Below, in pieces: positions 1 through 8,097 of a DNA stretch of 64,000 bases. The DNA is from Aurantiacibacter sp. MUD11 (GTDB taxonomy: Bacteria; Pseudomonadota; Alphaproteobacteria; Sphingomonadales; Sphingomonadaceae). The DNA lies in assembly GCF_026967575.1 (NCBI RefSeq), contig NZ_CP114054.1, positions 124,001 to 188,000 of the forward strand, written 5' to 3'. Numbering within the stretch: the first letter of the stretch is position 1; every line of letters starts with the position of its first letter. The translations under genes were made by a program, and so were the position numbers. The notes beneath the pieces are model-generated. The model was not told where the DNA came from and made no database searches. It saw nothing but the letters and a program-made list of their open reading frames with translations.

Positions 1-1
1 C

Positions 2-676
2 GTCTGGCTGCTGATGCTGGGCGGGGCCTACCTTTCCTATGAAGGTGCCGAGAAGATCATCGAGAAGCTGGGCGGCGCAAAGCACGGCAAGACGCTGGAG
101 GACGAGATCGAGGATCCCGTCGCCTTCGAGAAGCAGCGCGTATCCGGCGCCATCCGCACGGACCTGATCCTTTCGGCAGAGATCATGGCCATTACGCTGA
201 ACGAGGTCGCCACCGAAGACCTGCTGACGCGCGGCGTGGTGCTGGCGCTTGTCGGCGTTGCCGTGACGGTGGCGGTCTATGGAACGGTCGCGCTGATCGT
301 GAAGATGGACGACATCGGTCTGCACCTGGCCAAGGAAGGCATTACCGAGTTCGGGCGCAAGTTCGGCGACTGGCTGGTGCATGCCATGCCCAAGCTGCTG
401 ACCCTGCTGTCGGCCATCGGCACTGTCGCCATGCTGTGGGTCGGTGGCGGCATCATCCTGCACGGCCTTGCCGAAGTTGGCGTGGCCGGGCCGGAGCACT
501 TCGTCCAAGGTATCGAGCACGCGGTTGCCGAAGCGACCGGCGCCGTCGGCGGCGTGCTGGGCTGGCTGACCTTCGCCACCCTGTCAGCAGCGACGGGCCT
601 GTTGCTGGGTGCGGTTATCGCCTTCCTGCTGCACAAGGTGCTGCGATTGGGCCACGAAACCGGCGCGGGGCACTAG
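2..676 (+). CDS. DUF808 family inner-membrane protein (5' end outside window)
   Basis: The reading frame is open from the first bases, so the start lies upstream and only about 224 C-terminal residues are visible. The sequence matches the DUF808/YedI family: the early LGGAYLSYEGAEKI stretch, a DPVAFEKQRV-like segment, then several hydrophobic helices (TRGVVLALVGVAV, LLTLLSAIGTVAMLWVG, FATLSAATGLLLGAVIAFLL). DUF808 proteins are usually about 300 residues, so roughly a quarter is missing. The biochemical role of the family is unknown; an inner-membrane location is inferred from the helices. The stop is followed closely by a convergent small gene. Confidence 0.85.
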   Translation, partial: VWLLMLGGAYLSYEGAEKIIEKLGGAKHGKTLEDEIEDPVAFEKQRVSGAIRTDLILSAEIMAITLNEVATEDLLTRGVVLALVGVAVTVAVYGTVALIVKMDDIGLHLAKEGITEFGRKFGDWLVHAMPKLLTLLSAIGTVAMLWVGGGIILHGLAEVGVAGPEHFVQGIEHAVAEATGAVGGVLGWLTFATLSAATGLLLGAVIAFLLHKVLRLGHETGAGH

Positions 677-688
677 GCCCGTTCGCGA

Positions 689-991
689 TCAGGCGGCGGC
701 GCGGCGATGGTCGCGCTTTTCCTCGAACAGCCAGCAGTCCTCGTTCTTCCAGGTGCGGCCATCGGAACATTCGACGCGGCCATCGGGGTGGATCACCGTC
801 CACTTGTCGTCGTCCGCAGCGCGCGGGTCGACCACCAGCGGGGTGAGCCTGCGATCGGCCAGCACCTGCCAGCCGATCACGTTGCAGCGCACGACGTCGA
901 TCTCGTTATGATCGAAATAGGCATGCACGAGGTAGGTCCCCGGCGCTGCATTGAGCATGCCGACACCGGCCTGGCGGTAGTTCTTTTGCAT
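689..991 (-). CDS. conserved hypothetical protein, 100 aa
   Basis: This is a small soluble protein with no signal peptide or membrane helix. It begins MQKNYRQAGVGMLNAAPGTY and carries HPDGRVECSDGRTWKNEDCW near the C-terminus, with three cysteines in total. The fold looks like a short beta-rich domain but I do not recognise a named family. It is transcribed away from the DUF808 gene's stop and ends 12 bp from it, so the two genes converge. It lies upstream of, and on the same strand as, no obvious partner. Coding is supported by normal high-GC codon use; function unknown. Confidence 0.6.
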   Translation of the reverse strand: MQKNYRQAGVGMLNAAPGTYLVHAYFDHNEIDVVRCNVIGWQVLADRRLTPLVVDPRAADDDKWTVIHPDGRVECSDGRTWKNEDCWLFEEKRDHRRAAA

Positions 992-1057
992 GGGTCTCTC
1001 CGGGCCTGTTTGCGATCCGCGCGCAAGGTAGGGGGAGAAGGGTTGCGAAAGCCTTAT

Positions 1058-2485
1058 CTACATGCGGTCCAGCAGGCTCTGGGCGAACGTGGTCAGGGTA
1101 TCGTCGCGCGCGCCCATCACCACCACGCGGTCGCCCGGCTGAGCGAGTTTGACGATACGATTGCCGCATTCCTCGCGGGTTTCGAGGTATTCGGCATTGC
1201 CGCCCTTGGCCTTGATCAGATCGACGATCCGCTCGCTGCCTTCGCTGCGGTCCACCGTGCCCCCGAAGTACACCGGCTCGCACATGATCGTGATGTCGCC
1301 CGCGCCCAGTTCCTTGGCGAAAGTGTCGGCGAGCTCGTTACCCATCTGCCGCAAGGGGCCGTAGCCATGCGGCTGGAAGAAGGCGATCACGCGCCCTTCG
1401 TGTGCCTTCAGCGTGCGCAGCGTGGCGCGGGCCTTTTCCGGGTTGTGGCCGAAATCGTCGATCACGGTCACGCCGCCCGCGCTGGTGCCGAGCACGTCGA
1501 ACCGGCGGGCGAGGCCACGGAAGGTCATCAGCGCAATGCAGGCATCGTGCACGTCGACGCCGACGGCCACGGCGGCCGCGATGGCGGCGAGGGCGTTTTC
1601 CAGGTTGTGCCGGCCCGGCATGGGAATGCGCAGCGAATGGCCGGTATCGGTGCGGCGATCGACGAGCAGCGCGGAAATCCGGTCCTGCTCCTCGATTATC
1701 GTCCCCGGTTCGATGCCAAGCGTTGCCTTCTGGTTGTCGATGCCGAAGGACAGCACCTTCTTTGCCCGGTCTGCCAGGTGCGCGGCGTCGTCATCGTCGT
1801 AGTTGACCACTGCGGCGTCGGCATTGGCGAGGAAGTCACCGAACAGCTTGCGCAGTTCCTCGATCGTCTTGTGATCGAGACTGACGTTGAGCAGCACCGC
1901 CACGCTGGGGCGGTAGAGCGCGATGGAACCGTCGCTCTCGTCCACTTCGGACACGAACACCTCGCGCCCGCCGACGATCGCACTGGCGAAGGGATTTTCC
2001 GGACTGACGAAGTTCTTCATCACCGCCCCGTTCATGATGGTGGGACGACGGCCTTCGTGATCGAGGATCCAGCCGAGCATGGCCGTGGTGGTCGACTTGC
2101 CGCTGGTGCCGCCCACGGCCAGTGAGCAGGGCGCCTTGTTGAACAGGCGCGAGAGCAGTTCCGCGCGTGTAACCCGCTGGCAGCCGAGCGCCTTGGCGCG
2201 GATGACTTCGGGAACCGTATCCTCGATTGCCGCGCTGGCGACCAGCACCTGGTCCGCGCTGGTCAGCCCGCTGCCGTCCTGCGGGAACAGCTTGAAGCCT
2301 TGCCGTTCGAGCCAGGCGAACTTTTCCGGCGTGCGTCCCTGGTCGAAGCTGCGATCCGATCCGGCGACCTCGGCCCCCAGGCCCTTCACGATATTGGCGA
2401 GCGGCAGCATGCCGGACCCGCCGATCCCACAGAAGAAGAACTTGCGCGGAGTGGTATCCGCCGGGGAAATCTGCTCGTCAGGCAT
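1058..2485 (-). CDS. mpl: Mur ligase family protein (MurC/Mpl type)
   Basis: This is a 475-residue ATP-dependent amide ligase of the MurC/Mpl branch. Seen: an N-terminal nucleotide-sugar fold opening FFFCGIGGSGMLPLA (about 16-30), a P-loop GGTSGKST at about 125-132, a central ligase domain with SEVDESDGSI and NVSLDHKT, and a C-terminal domain with DDFGHNP. The P-loop differs from the usual GTxGKT. The start at MPDEQISP removes an unsupported 95-residue upstream extension that overlaps the next gene. The neighbouring divergent LD-carboxypeptidase makes a murein-recycling role (joining UDP-MurNAc to recycled tripeptide) more likely than de novo MurC, but this is inference. The exact substrate is undecided. 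Confidence 0.75.
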   Translation of the reverse strand: MPDEQISPADTTPRKFFFCGIGGSGMLPLANIVKGLGAEVAGSDRSFDQGRTPEKFAWLERQGFKLFPQDGSGLTSADQVLVASAAIEDTVPEVIRAKALGCQRVTRAELLSRLFNKAPCSLAVGGTSGKSTTTAMLGWILDHEGRRPTIMNGAVMKNFVSPENPFASAIVGGREVFVSEVDESDGSIALYRPSVAVLLNVSLDHKTIEELRKLFGDFLANADAAVVNYDDDDAAHLADRAKKVLSFGIDNQKATLGIEPGTIIEEQDRISALLVDRRTDTGHSLRIPMPGRHNLENALAAIAAAVAVGVDVHDACIALMTFRGLARRFDVLGTSAGGVTVIDDFGHNPEKARATLRTLKAHEGRVIAFFQPHGYGPLRQMGNELADTFAKELGAGDITIMCEPVYFGGTVDRSEGSERIVDLIKAKGGNAEYLETREECGNRIVKLAQPGDRVVVMGARDDTLTTFAQSLLDRM

Positions 2486-2540
2486 GCACGACCTTATCGG
2501 GGGTTCTGGTTCTTTGTTGGCGCGATGATAAGTAGGTGGG

Positions 2541-3377
2541 ATGGCAATGCAACGGCACATTATGGCTCTATGTCCGGGAAAGCCGATCCGGCCGGAACGG
2601 GCGGAGGCTGTCTCGGCCCTGGCAAAAGCCGAATTCCCGCAGATCTCGCTGGCTTTTGCCCCGCAGTGCTTCGTCGAGCAGGGGCATTTTGCCGGGGATG
2701 ACGAGACGCGGCTGGCTGCCTTCGTGGCGGCGGCCAACGATCCCGGCATCGACGCCATCTGGTTCGCCATGGGCGGTTACGGCTCGAATCGCATTGCCGC
2801 AGACGCCATCGCTGCGCTTGGCCCGGCGGCGCACGAGAAAACCTATCTCGGCTATTCCGATGCAGGGACGCTTTTGGGGGCGCTTTACCGCAATCGCATC
2901 GGCAAGCCGGTGCATGGTCCGCTGGCGGGCGACATCCGGCGCGAGGGTGGCGAGGACGCGGTGCGCCGCGTGCTGCGCTATCTGTCGGGCGAAGAGGTGC
3001 CGCTGGAGGCAGGGCTGGATGACCGGCCCACCGTTGCCTTCAACCTGATGACGCTGGCCATGCTGGTCGGCACCGAGCTGATGCCGGACCTGACCGGCCA
3101 TGTCGTGCTGGTGGAGGAGGTGGCGGAGCATCTCTATGCCGTCGACCGGCTGTTTTTCCACATCACCGAACACTTGCAGGGTGTTGCCGGAATCCGCCTT
3201 GGCCGCATTTCCGAGGTGCCGGAAAACGACCGTCCTTTCGGCATGACCGAAGAGGAAATCGCGCGTCACTGGTGCCGCCGCAGCGGCATCCCCTACCTTG
3301 GCCGCGCCGACATCGGGCACGATGCCGCCAATGCGATCGTCCCGTTCGGAGTTGCGCGCGCGGCCCGCGACGCATAG
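2541..3377 (+). CDS. ldcA: LD-carboxypeptidase family protein (peptidase S66)
   Basis: This 278-residue serine peptidase is expected to remove the terminal D-alanine from murein tetrapeptides in the cytoplasm. Aligned with E. coli LdcA, the catalytic triad is intact: Ser106 in GYSDAGT, Glu192 in VLVEEVAEH and His260 in ADIGHD. The GGYGSNR stretch precedes the nucleophile as in the family. MccF-like peptidases share this fold, so a detoxifying role is an alternative. The first ATG at 2541 has GTAGGTGGG just upstream; ATGs at 2547 and 2562 are possible. It is divergent from the Mur ligase with 55 bp between, and fabD follows 25 bp after the stop. Confidence 0.85.
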   Translation: MAMQRHIMALCPGKPIRPERAEAVSALAKAEFPQISLAFAPQCFVEQGHFAGDDETRLAAFVAAANDPGIDAIWFAMGGYGSNRIAADAIAALGPAAHEKTYLGYSDAGTLLGALYRNRIGKPVHGPLAGDIRREGGEDAVRRVLRYLSGEEVPLEAGLDDRPTVAFNLMTLAMLVGTELMPDLTGHVVLVEEVAEHLYAVDRLFFHITEHLQGVAGIRLGRISEVPENDRPFGMTEEEIARHWCRRSGIPYLGRADIGHDAANAIVPFGVARAARDA

Positions 3378-3402
3378 TCCCGCGCGCAGAGAAGGAGATT
3401 CC

Positions 3403-4338
3403 ATGATTGCATTCGTTTTCCCCGGGCAGGGGAGCCAGAAGGTTGGCATGGGCGTGGAACTGGCCGAAGCCAGCGCCGCCGCACGCGAGGTTTTCGGCGA
3501 AGTCGACGAGGCGCTGAACCAGCACCTCGCCCGCCTGATGGCAGAGGGGCCGGAAAGCGAACTGACGCTGACCGCCAACGCCCAGCCCGCCATCATGGCC
3601 AATGCGATTGCCGTGGCGAAGGTGCTCGAAGAGGGCGGCTTCCACCTGTCGGAGAAGGGCGATTGCGTCGCCGGCCACTCGCTGGGCGAATATACCGCCT
3701 TGGCCGCCGTTGGCGCCTTCAGCCTGACCGATACCGCCAAGCTGCTGCGCCTGCGCGGGATCGCCATGCAGGATGCCGTGCCGATCGGCGTCGGCGCCAT
3801 GTGCGCGCTGCTGGGAGCCGACCTGGAAAAGGCGCAGGCCCTCGCCGAAGCCGCCGCGCAAGGCCAGGTCTGCGAAGTCGCCAATGACAACGATCCGGGC
3901 CAGGTCGTGCTGTCCGGCCATGCCGAGGCGATCGACCGCGCGGTGGAGCTGGCCAAGGAACACGGCTGCAAGCGCGCCGTGAAGCTGCCGGTGTCCGCGC
4001 CGTTCCACTGCTCGCTGATGGAACCCGCGGCGCAGCGCATGGACGTGGCGCTCAACAACACTCCTCCGGGCCCCTTCCGCTTGCCGCTCTATGCCAACGT
4101 CACGGCTGCCGAAGTCACCGATCCGGCGACCGAGCGCGACCTGCTGGTGCAGCAGGTGACGGGCCGCGTGCGCTGGCGCGAAAGCGTGCTGGCGATGCAG
4201 GCTGCGGGGGTAACCCATTTCGTCGAGCTGGGCGGCAAGGTGCTGGGTCCGATGATCCGCAAGATTGCTCCCGATGCGACGGTGACCAGCGTCATCGGGA
4301 TGGACGATATCGAAGGGCTGGCGAAGGAGATCGGATGA
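3403..4338 (+). CDS. fabD: malonyl CoA-acyl carrier protein transacylase
   Basis: FabD moves malonyl from CoA to ACP to supply fatty-acid elongation. The 311-residue protein opens IAFVFPGQGSQ, has the nucleophile Ser93 in GHSLGEY, the carboxylate-binding arginine in LRLRG near residue 118, and catalytic His202 in SAPFHCSLM. The length is normal. The start at 3403 is set by AGAAGGAG 7-8 bases upstream; the longer open frame from 3298 lacks a site and overlaps the previous gene. It heads an operon with a secreted protein whose ATG overlaps the stop, and fabG. Confidence 0.97.
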   Translation: MIAFVFPGQGSQKVGMGVELAEASAAAREVFGEVDEALNQHLARLMAEGPESELTLTANAQPAIMANAIAVAKVLEEGGFHLSEKGDCVAGHSLGEYTALAAVGAFSLTDTAKLLRLRGIAMQDAVPIGVGAMCALLGADLEKAQALAEAAAQGQVCEVANDNDPGQVVLSGHAEAIDRAVELAKEHGCKRAVKLPVSAPFHCSLMEPAAQRMDVALNNTPPGPFRLPLYANVTAAEVTDPATERDLLVQQVTGRVRWRESVLAMQAAGVTHFVELGGKVLGPMIRKIAPDATVTSVIGMDDIEGLAKEIG

Positions 4339-4934
4339 TGCTGCGGAAATTCACCCTCTCGGCCGCCGCGCTGGCGCTGGCCTTGCCATTGGGCGCGACC
4401 CCGGCGCTGGCACAGCAGAAAGGGCTCACCTGCATGGAGAGCGCCTATACCGACAGCCAACGCAGCGAGATCGCGGAGCTTGGCCCGCAGGTGCGCTTCG
4501 GCGATGGCAATGCGGCCAATCCCGCCGCAGACCGGCTCGGCTCGATCGCCATGGCGGCGGTGGAGCAGTGCATCACGCGCCACGGCTGGAACGAAGAGCT
4601 GGCGATGTACGCTGCCTTCTACGAGCTGGGCCGTCTCAACAACATTGCCTATCGCGCTTCGGGCGAACTGACGCCGACGCAGCTGCGCCAGATCGACGAT
4701 GCGCTGGCCACCGGCGACCGCACGCGCCTGTGGGAGGCCATTGAGCGCGGGCTGATGGGCGGGATGACCGGGCAGGACAGCGCGCCGCCGGCGGGCGATG
4801 CCATCACGCTGGGAGCCTTCGTCCTCGGCGCCGGCCTCGGCGACGACGAGGCGAATGCCGTCAAGGTCGGCATTCTGCTGGGTTTCATGGGGTTGCAGCG
4901 CGTCGGTGAACGCGAATTCCGCTCGCTGCAGTAG
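4335..4934 (+). CDS. secreted hypothetical protein in the fab operon
   Basis: This 199-residue protein has a clear Sec signal peptide: MMLRKF, a hydrophobic alanine/leucine core, and a likely cut after ATPALA near residue 27. The mature part has two cysteines (TCMESAY and EQCITRHGW) that could form a disulfide, and no recognisable enzyme motif. Its start overlaps the fabD stop, and fabG begins 12 bp after it, so it is almost certainly co-translated with fatty-acid genes. A periplasmic role linked to envelope lipid is a guess from context only. Family unknown to me. Confidence 0.7.
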   Translation: MMLRKFTLSAAALALALPLGATPALAQQKGLTCMESAYTDSQRSEIAELGPQVRFGDGNAANPAADRLGSIAMAAVEQCITRHGWNEELAMYAAFYELGRLNNIAYRASGELTPTQLRQIDDALATGDRTRLWEAIERGLMGGMTGQDSAPPAGDAITLGAFVLGAGLGDDEANAVKVGILLGFMGLQRVGEREFRSLQ

Positions 4935-4945
4935 GAGTAAGAAAG

Positions 4946-5710
4946 ATGTTCGATCTCAAGGGAATGACCGCGCTGGTAACCGGCGCAAGCGGCGGCATCG
5001 GTTCCGCCATCGCGGTGGCGCTGGCCAAGCAGGGTGCGCGCCTCGCGCTCAGCGGTTCCAACAGCGACAAGCTGCGCGCCTTCCGCGAGCAGCTGAACGG
5101 CGACTACGCCCATCACGACCATGACGGCCACGTCGAGATTACCTGCGACCTGTCCAACACCACGCAGGTGGAGGAACTGGTGCCCGCCGCGATCGACACG
5201 CTGGGCGGCATCGACATCCTCGTCAACAACGCCGGCATCACCCGCGACAACCTCGCCATGCGGATGAAGGACGAGGAGTGGGACCAGGTGATCAAGATCA
5301 ACCTGGAAGCCACCTTCCGCCTGATGCGCGCCAGCGCCCGCCCGATGATGAAGGCCCGTTTCGGCCGCATCATCAACATCACCAGCGTGGTGGGCGCCAC
5401 CGGCAATCCGGGGCAGATGAACTACTGCGCCGCCAAGGCCGGCGTGGTCGGCATGAGCCGTTCGCTGGCGCAGGAACTGGCCGCGCGCGGCATCACCGTG
5501 AACTGCGTGGCGCCCGGCTTCATCCGTTCCGCCATGACCGATGCGCTGGACGACAAGCAGAAGGACGCCATCAACGCCCGCATTCCCATGGGCCGCATGG
5601 GCGAGGGCGACGATATCGGCGCTGCCGTGGCCTACCTGGCCAGCAAGGAAGCCAGCTATGTCACCGGCCAGGTGCTGCACGTGAACGGCGGCATGGCGAT
5701 GCTCGGCTAA
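4946..5710 (+). CDS. fabG: 3-oxoacyl-[acyl-carrier-protein] reductase
   Basis: FabG reduces 3-oxoacyl-ACP to 3-hydroxyacyl-ACP with NADPH. The 254-residue SDR shows the TGASGGIG cofactor loop (12-19), NNAG (94-97), Asn119, and the catalytic Ser147, Tyr160 and Lys164 in the order ITSVVG...MNYCAAK. A short Asp/His-rich insert, AHHDHDGH at about 55-62, sits between the second strand and helix and is not in the E. coli enzyme. It lies in the fabD operon with AGGAG just upstream, and an SGNH hydrolase follows at once. Confidence 0.95.
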   Translation: MFDLKGMTALVTGASGGIGSAIAVALAKQGARLALSGSNSDKLRAFREQLNGDYAHHDHDGHVEITCDLSNTTQVEELVPAAIDTLGGIDILVNNAGITRDNLAMRMKDEEWDQVIKINLEATFRLMRASARPMMKARFGRIINITSVVGATGNPGQMNYCAAKAGVVGMSRSLAQELAARGITVNCVAPGFIRSAMTDALDDKQKDAINARIPMGRMGEGDDIGAAVAYLASKEASYVTGQVLHVNGGMAMLG

Positions 5711-5713
5711 CAG

Positions 5714-6334
5714 GTGGCGCGCCACGTCGTCCTGTTTGGAGATTCGATCCTCGATAACGCCTCCTATGTCGAGGGCTGGCCGGACGTATCGGCGCAGTTG
5801 CGCGCCAAGCTCGATCCCGAGGACAGGGTCACCCTGCTGGCGGTGGATGGCAGTATCTGCGAGCAGGCGGAGCGCCAGCTGGACCGGTGCCCGGCCGATG
5901 CCACCCACGCGATCCTGTCGTCGGGTGGCAACGATATCCTGCATCACGCGGCCTTGCTGGAGCAGGATACCTCCACGGTCGGCTCTGCCATGGCCTTGCT
6001 CCTGCAGGCGCGGGCGGAGTTCGAGCCGCTGCACCGGGCGCTGGTGGAGCGGGCCGGCCGGCTGCCGATCCCGGTGGCGGTCTGCACGATCTACGATGCC
6101 GACATGGGGCCGCTGATCGCCACGGCCATGGGGATCTTCAACGACGCGATCTCGCGCAATATCCATCGCGAGGGCCTTGACCTGATCGACTTGCGGATCG
6201 TCTGCGACGAGGCCGCCGACTACGCCAACGCGATCGAGCCTTCGGTGGCCGGCGGGGCCAAGATTGCCACCGCCATCGCGAGTTACGTGACCAGCGTGAG
6301 CGACAAGGCAGCGAATTCACGCGTTTTTGCCTGA
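5714..6334 (+). CDS. SGNH/GDSL-family hydrolase-like protein
   Basis: This 206-residue protein starts with GTG three bases after fabG. It has the SGNH block I, LFGDSILDN, with the nucleophile Ser11, and block III, SSGGNDIL, with Asn73. No signal peptide is visible, so it is probably cytoplasmic. The usual block V DxxH that supplies the catalytic histidine is not evident; the C-terminal region instead reads IEPSVAGGAKIA. It may use another base, or belong to a divergent esterase subfamily. Co-transcription with fabG suggests an acyl-ester substrate, which is inference. Confidence 0.75.
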   Translation: MARHVVLFGDSILDNASYVEGWPDVSAQLRAKLDPEDRVTLLAVDGSICEQAERQLDRCPADATHAILSSGGNDILHHAALLEQDTSTVGSAMALLLQARAEFEPLHRALVERAGRLPIPVAVCTIYDADMGPLIATAMGIFNDAISRNIHREGLDLIDLRIVCDEAADYANAIEPSVAGGAKIATAIASYVTSVSDKAANSRVFA

Positions 6335-6362
6335 GAGCGGCTTTCACCCCCTACTTTTCCCC

Positions 6363-6393
6363 AAGGAATCCGGTCAACCACGCCGGAATCCTT
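6363..6393. repeat. inverted repeat between the SGNH gene and dnaN
   Basis: Two 11-base arms, AAGGAATCCGG at 6363-6373 and CCGGAATCCTT at 6383-6393, pair except for one central A-A mismatch, with a 9-base loop. No T-run follows, so this is not a classical terminator. It may end transcription from the fab operon, stabilise the mRNA, or be a protein site before dnaN. The rest of 6335-6500 shows no gene. Confidence 0.4.
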
Positions 6394-6500
6394 GCCCGTA
6401 TCAGCACCTCCGCTAAGGGTATGAAGGCAATTTACCGGCGCAGCCATGCGAATCCGGGCTTATCCGGCACCGCTGCGCGAGACTTGGGGAACCATTTGCG

Positions 6501-7628
6501 ATGAAGGCCACCATCGAACGCGCGAAGCTGCTGCGTTGTCTTTCTCACGTCCAGTCCGTGGTGGAGCGGCGGAACACCATTCCGATCCTCTCCAACGTGC
6601 TGATCGAGGCGGACGAGCAGGGCCACGTCAAGATCATGGCGACCGACCTCGACCTGCAGGTGGTGGAACACCTGGAGGCCAACAGCGTCGAAAGCGGCGG
6701 CGCGATCACCGTGTCCGCCCACCTGCTGTTCGACATCGCCCGCAAGCTGCCCGACGGCAGCGAGGTGTCGCTGGAGACGGCGGACAACCGCATGGTGATC
6801 AAGGCCGGGCGCAGCCGGTTCACCCTGCCGACCCTGCCGCGGGACGATTTCCCGGTGATCGTGGAAGGCGACCTGCCGACCAGCTTCGAACTGCCCGCGG
6901 CGACGCTGGCCGAGCTGATCGACCGCACGCGTTTCGCCATCTCCACCGAGGAAACCCGCTATTACCTCAACGGCATCTTCTTCCACGTCGCGGACGAGGA
7001 TCGCCCGGTGCTGAAGGCCGCCGCCACCGACGGCCACCGCCTGGCGCGCTTCACGCTGGACCGTCCCGACGGCGCCGAAGGCATGCCCGACGTGATCGTG
7101 CCGCGTAAGGCCGTTGCCGAGCTGCGCAAGCTGCTGGAAGAGGCGATGGAGGGCAATGTCGCCATCGACCTGTCGCCGTCCAAGATCCGCTTCACCCTTG
7201 GCGGTGAAGGCGGCGTGGTGCTCACCAGCAAGCTGATCGACGGCACCTTCCCCGATTACAGCCGCGTGATCCCGACGGGTAACGACAAGCTGCTGAAGGT
7301 CGATCCGAAGTCGCTGTTCGCCGGTGTCGACCGCGTGGCTACCATCGCCACCGAGAAGACCCGCGCCGTGAAGATGGGCCTCGACACCGACCGCGTGACG
7401 CTGACCGTCACCAGCCCGGACAACGGCAACGCCACCGAAGAGGTCTCCTCGCAGTACAGTTCGGACCCGATGGAGATCGGCTTCAACGCCGGCTACCTGA
7501 AGGACATCCTGCAGCAGATGGACGCCGACACGGTGGAATTACACTTTGCCGATGCCGGCGCCCCGACGCTGATCCGCAAGGACGAGTCCAGCCCGGCGCT
7601 CTACGTGCTGATGCCGATGCGGGTGTGA
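6501..7628 (+). CDS. dnaN: DNA polymerase III subunit beta (sliding clamp)
   Basis: The beta clamp dimerises around DNA and tethers DNA polymerase III and other repair proteins. The 375-residue protein starts MKATIERAKLLRCLSHVQSVVERRNTIPIL (written here only as a marker of the conserved N-terminus), has the LIDRTRFAIS and ATDGHRLA motifs of the domains, and ends LYVLMPMRV, the canonical clamp C-terminus. Length is typical. It has no dnaA, recF or gyrB beside it, which is common where the replication genes are scattered. The 166 bp before it presumably holds its promoter. Confidence 0.97.
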   Translation: MKATIERAKLLRCLSHVQSVVERRNTIPILSNVLIEADEQGHVKIMATDLDLQVVEHLEANSVESGGAITVSAHLLFDIARKLPDGSEVSLETADNRMVIKAGRSRFTLPTLPRDDFPVIVEGDLPTSFELPAATLAELIDRTRFAISTEETRYYLNGIFFHVADEDRPVLKAAATDGHRLARFTLDRPDGAEGMPDVIVPRKAVAELRKLLEEAMEGNVAIDLSPSKIRFTLGGEGGVVLTSKLIDGTFPDYSRVIPTGNDKLLKVDPKSLFAGVDRVATIATEKTRAVKMGLDTDRVTLTVTSPDNGNATEEVSSQYSSDPMEIGFNAGYLKDILQQMDADTVELHFADAGAPTLIRKDESSPALYVLMPMRV

Positions 7629-7647
7629 TGCCGTAACGGGCGACGAC

Positions 7648-8097
7648 GTGCCCGTCTGGTCCATCGCAATCGGCTTCCTGTTGTTCTTTGCAGCCCTGTG
7701 GCTGCTGGTGACCACTGTCCTGCACAACCTGTCCGGGTGGGCGAAGCTGCAGCGCGCCTTTCCTTACGAGCCGGCCCATGTGCTTGAAAGCATGCGATTC
7801 GTCAGCGGGGCGATGGGCTACCTGCCGCTGGGCGGGGTCCAGTATGGGCAGTGCCTTTCGCTCGACGTCTGCCGCACCGGATTGCGGGTAAGGGTCTGGC
7901 GCATCTTCGGTATCGTCTCGCGTCCGTTCCTGGTGCCTTGGCGGGACATCACCGTCACGCCGCGCCGGGTGCTGTTCTTCCCGTGTTACCGGCTGGGTTT
8001 CGGCGATCCTGAAGTGGGGCAATTGACGCTCAGCCCTTGGGCGGTTCGGCGCATTGAACGTGCGGCCAAAGGCAGCTTCGCGGTTCCCGGCTCCTAG
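7648..8097 (+). CDS. small membrane-anchored hypothetical protein
   Basis: This 149-residue protein starts at GTG. One strong N-terminal membrane helix (IGFLLFFAALWLLVTTVL, about 6-23) is followed by a soluble, mostly beta-rich domain that ends in a basic helix. No family was recognised. It lies 19 bp after dnaN on the same strand. Its TAG stop overlaps the stop of the convergent ferredoxin reductase gene by 3-4 bases, so no intergenic terminator can exist here. Confidence 0.55.
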   Translation: MPVWSIAIGFLLFFAALWLLVTTVLHNLSGWAKLQRAFPYEPAHVLESMRFVSGAMGYLPLGGVQYGQCLSLDVCRTGLRVRVWRIFGIVSRPFLVPWRDITVTPRRVLFFPCYRLGFGDPEVGQLTLSPWAVRRIERAAKGSFAVPGS

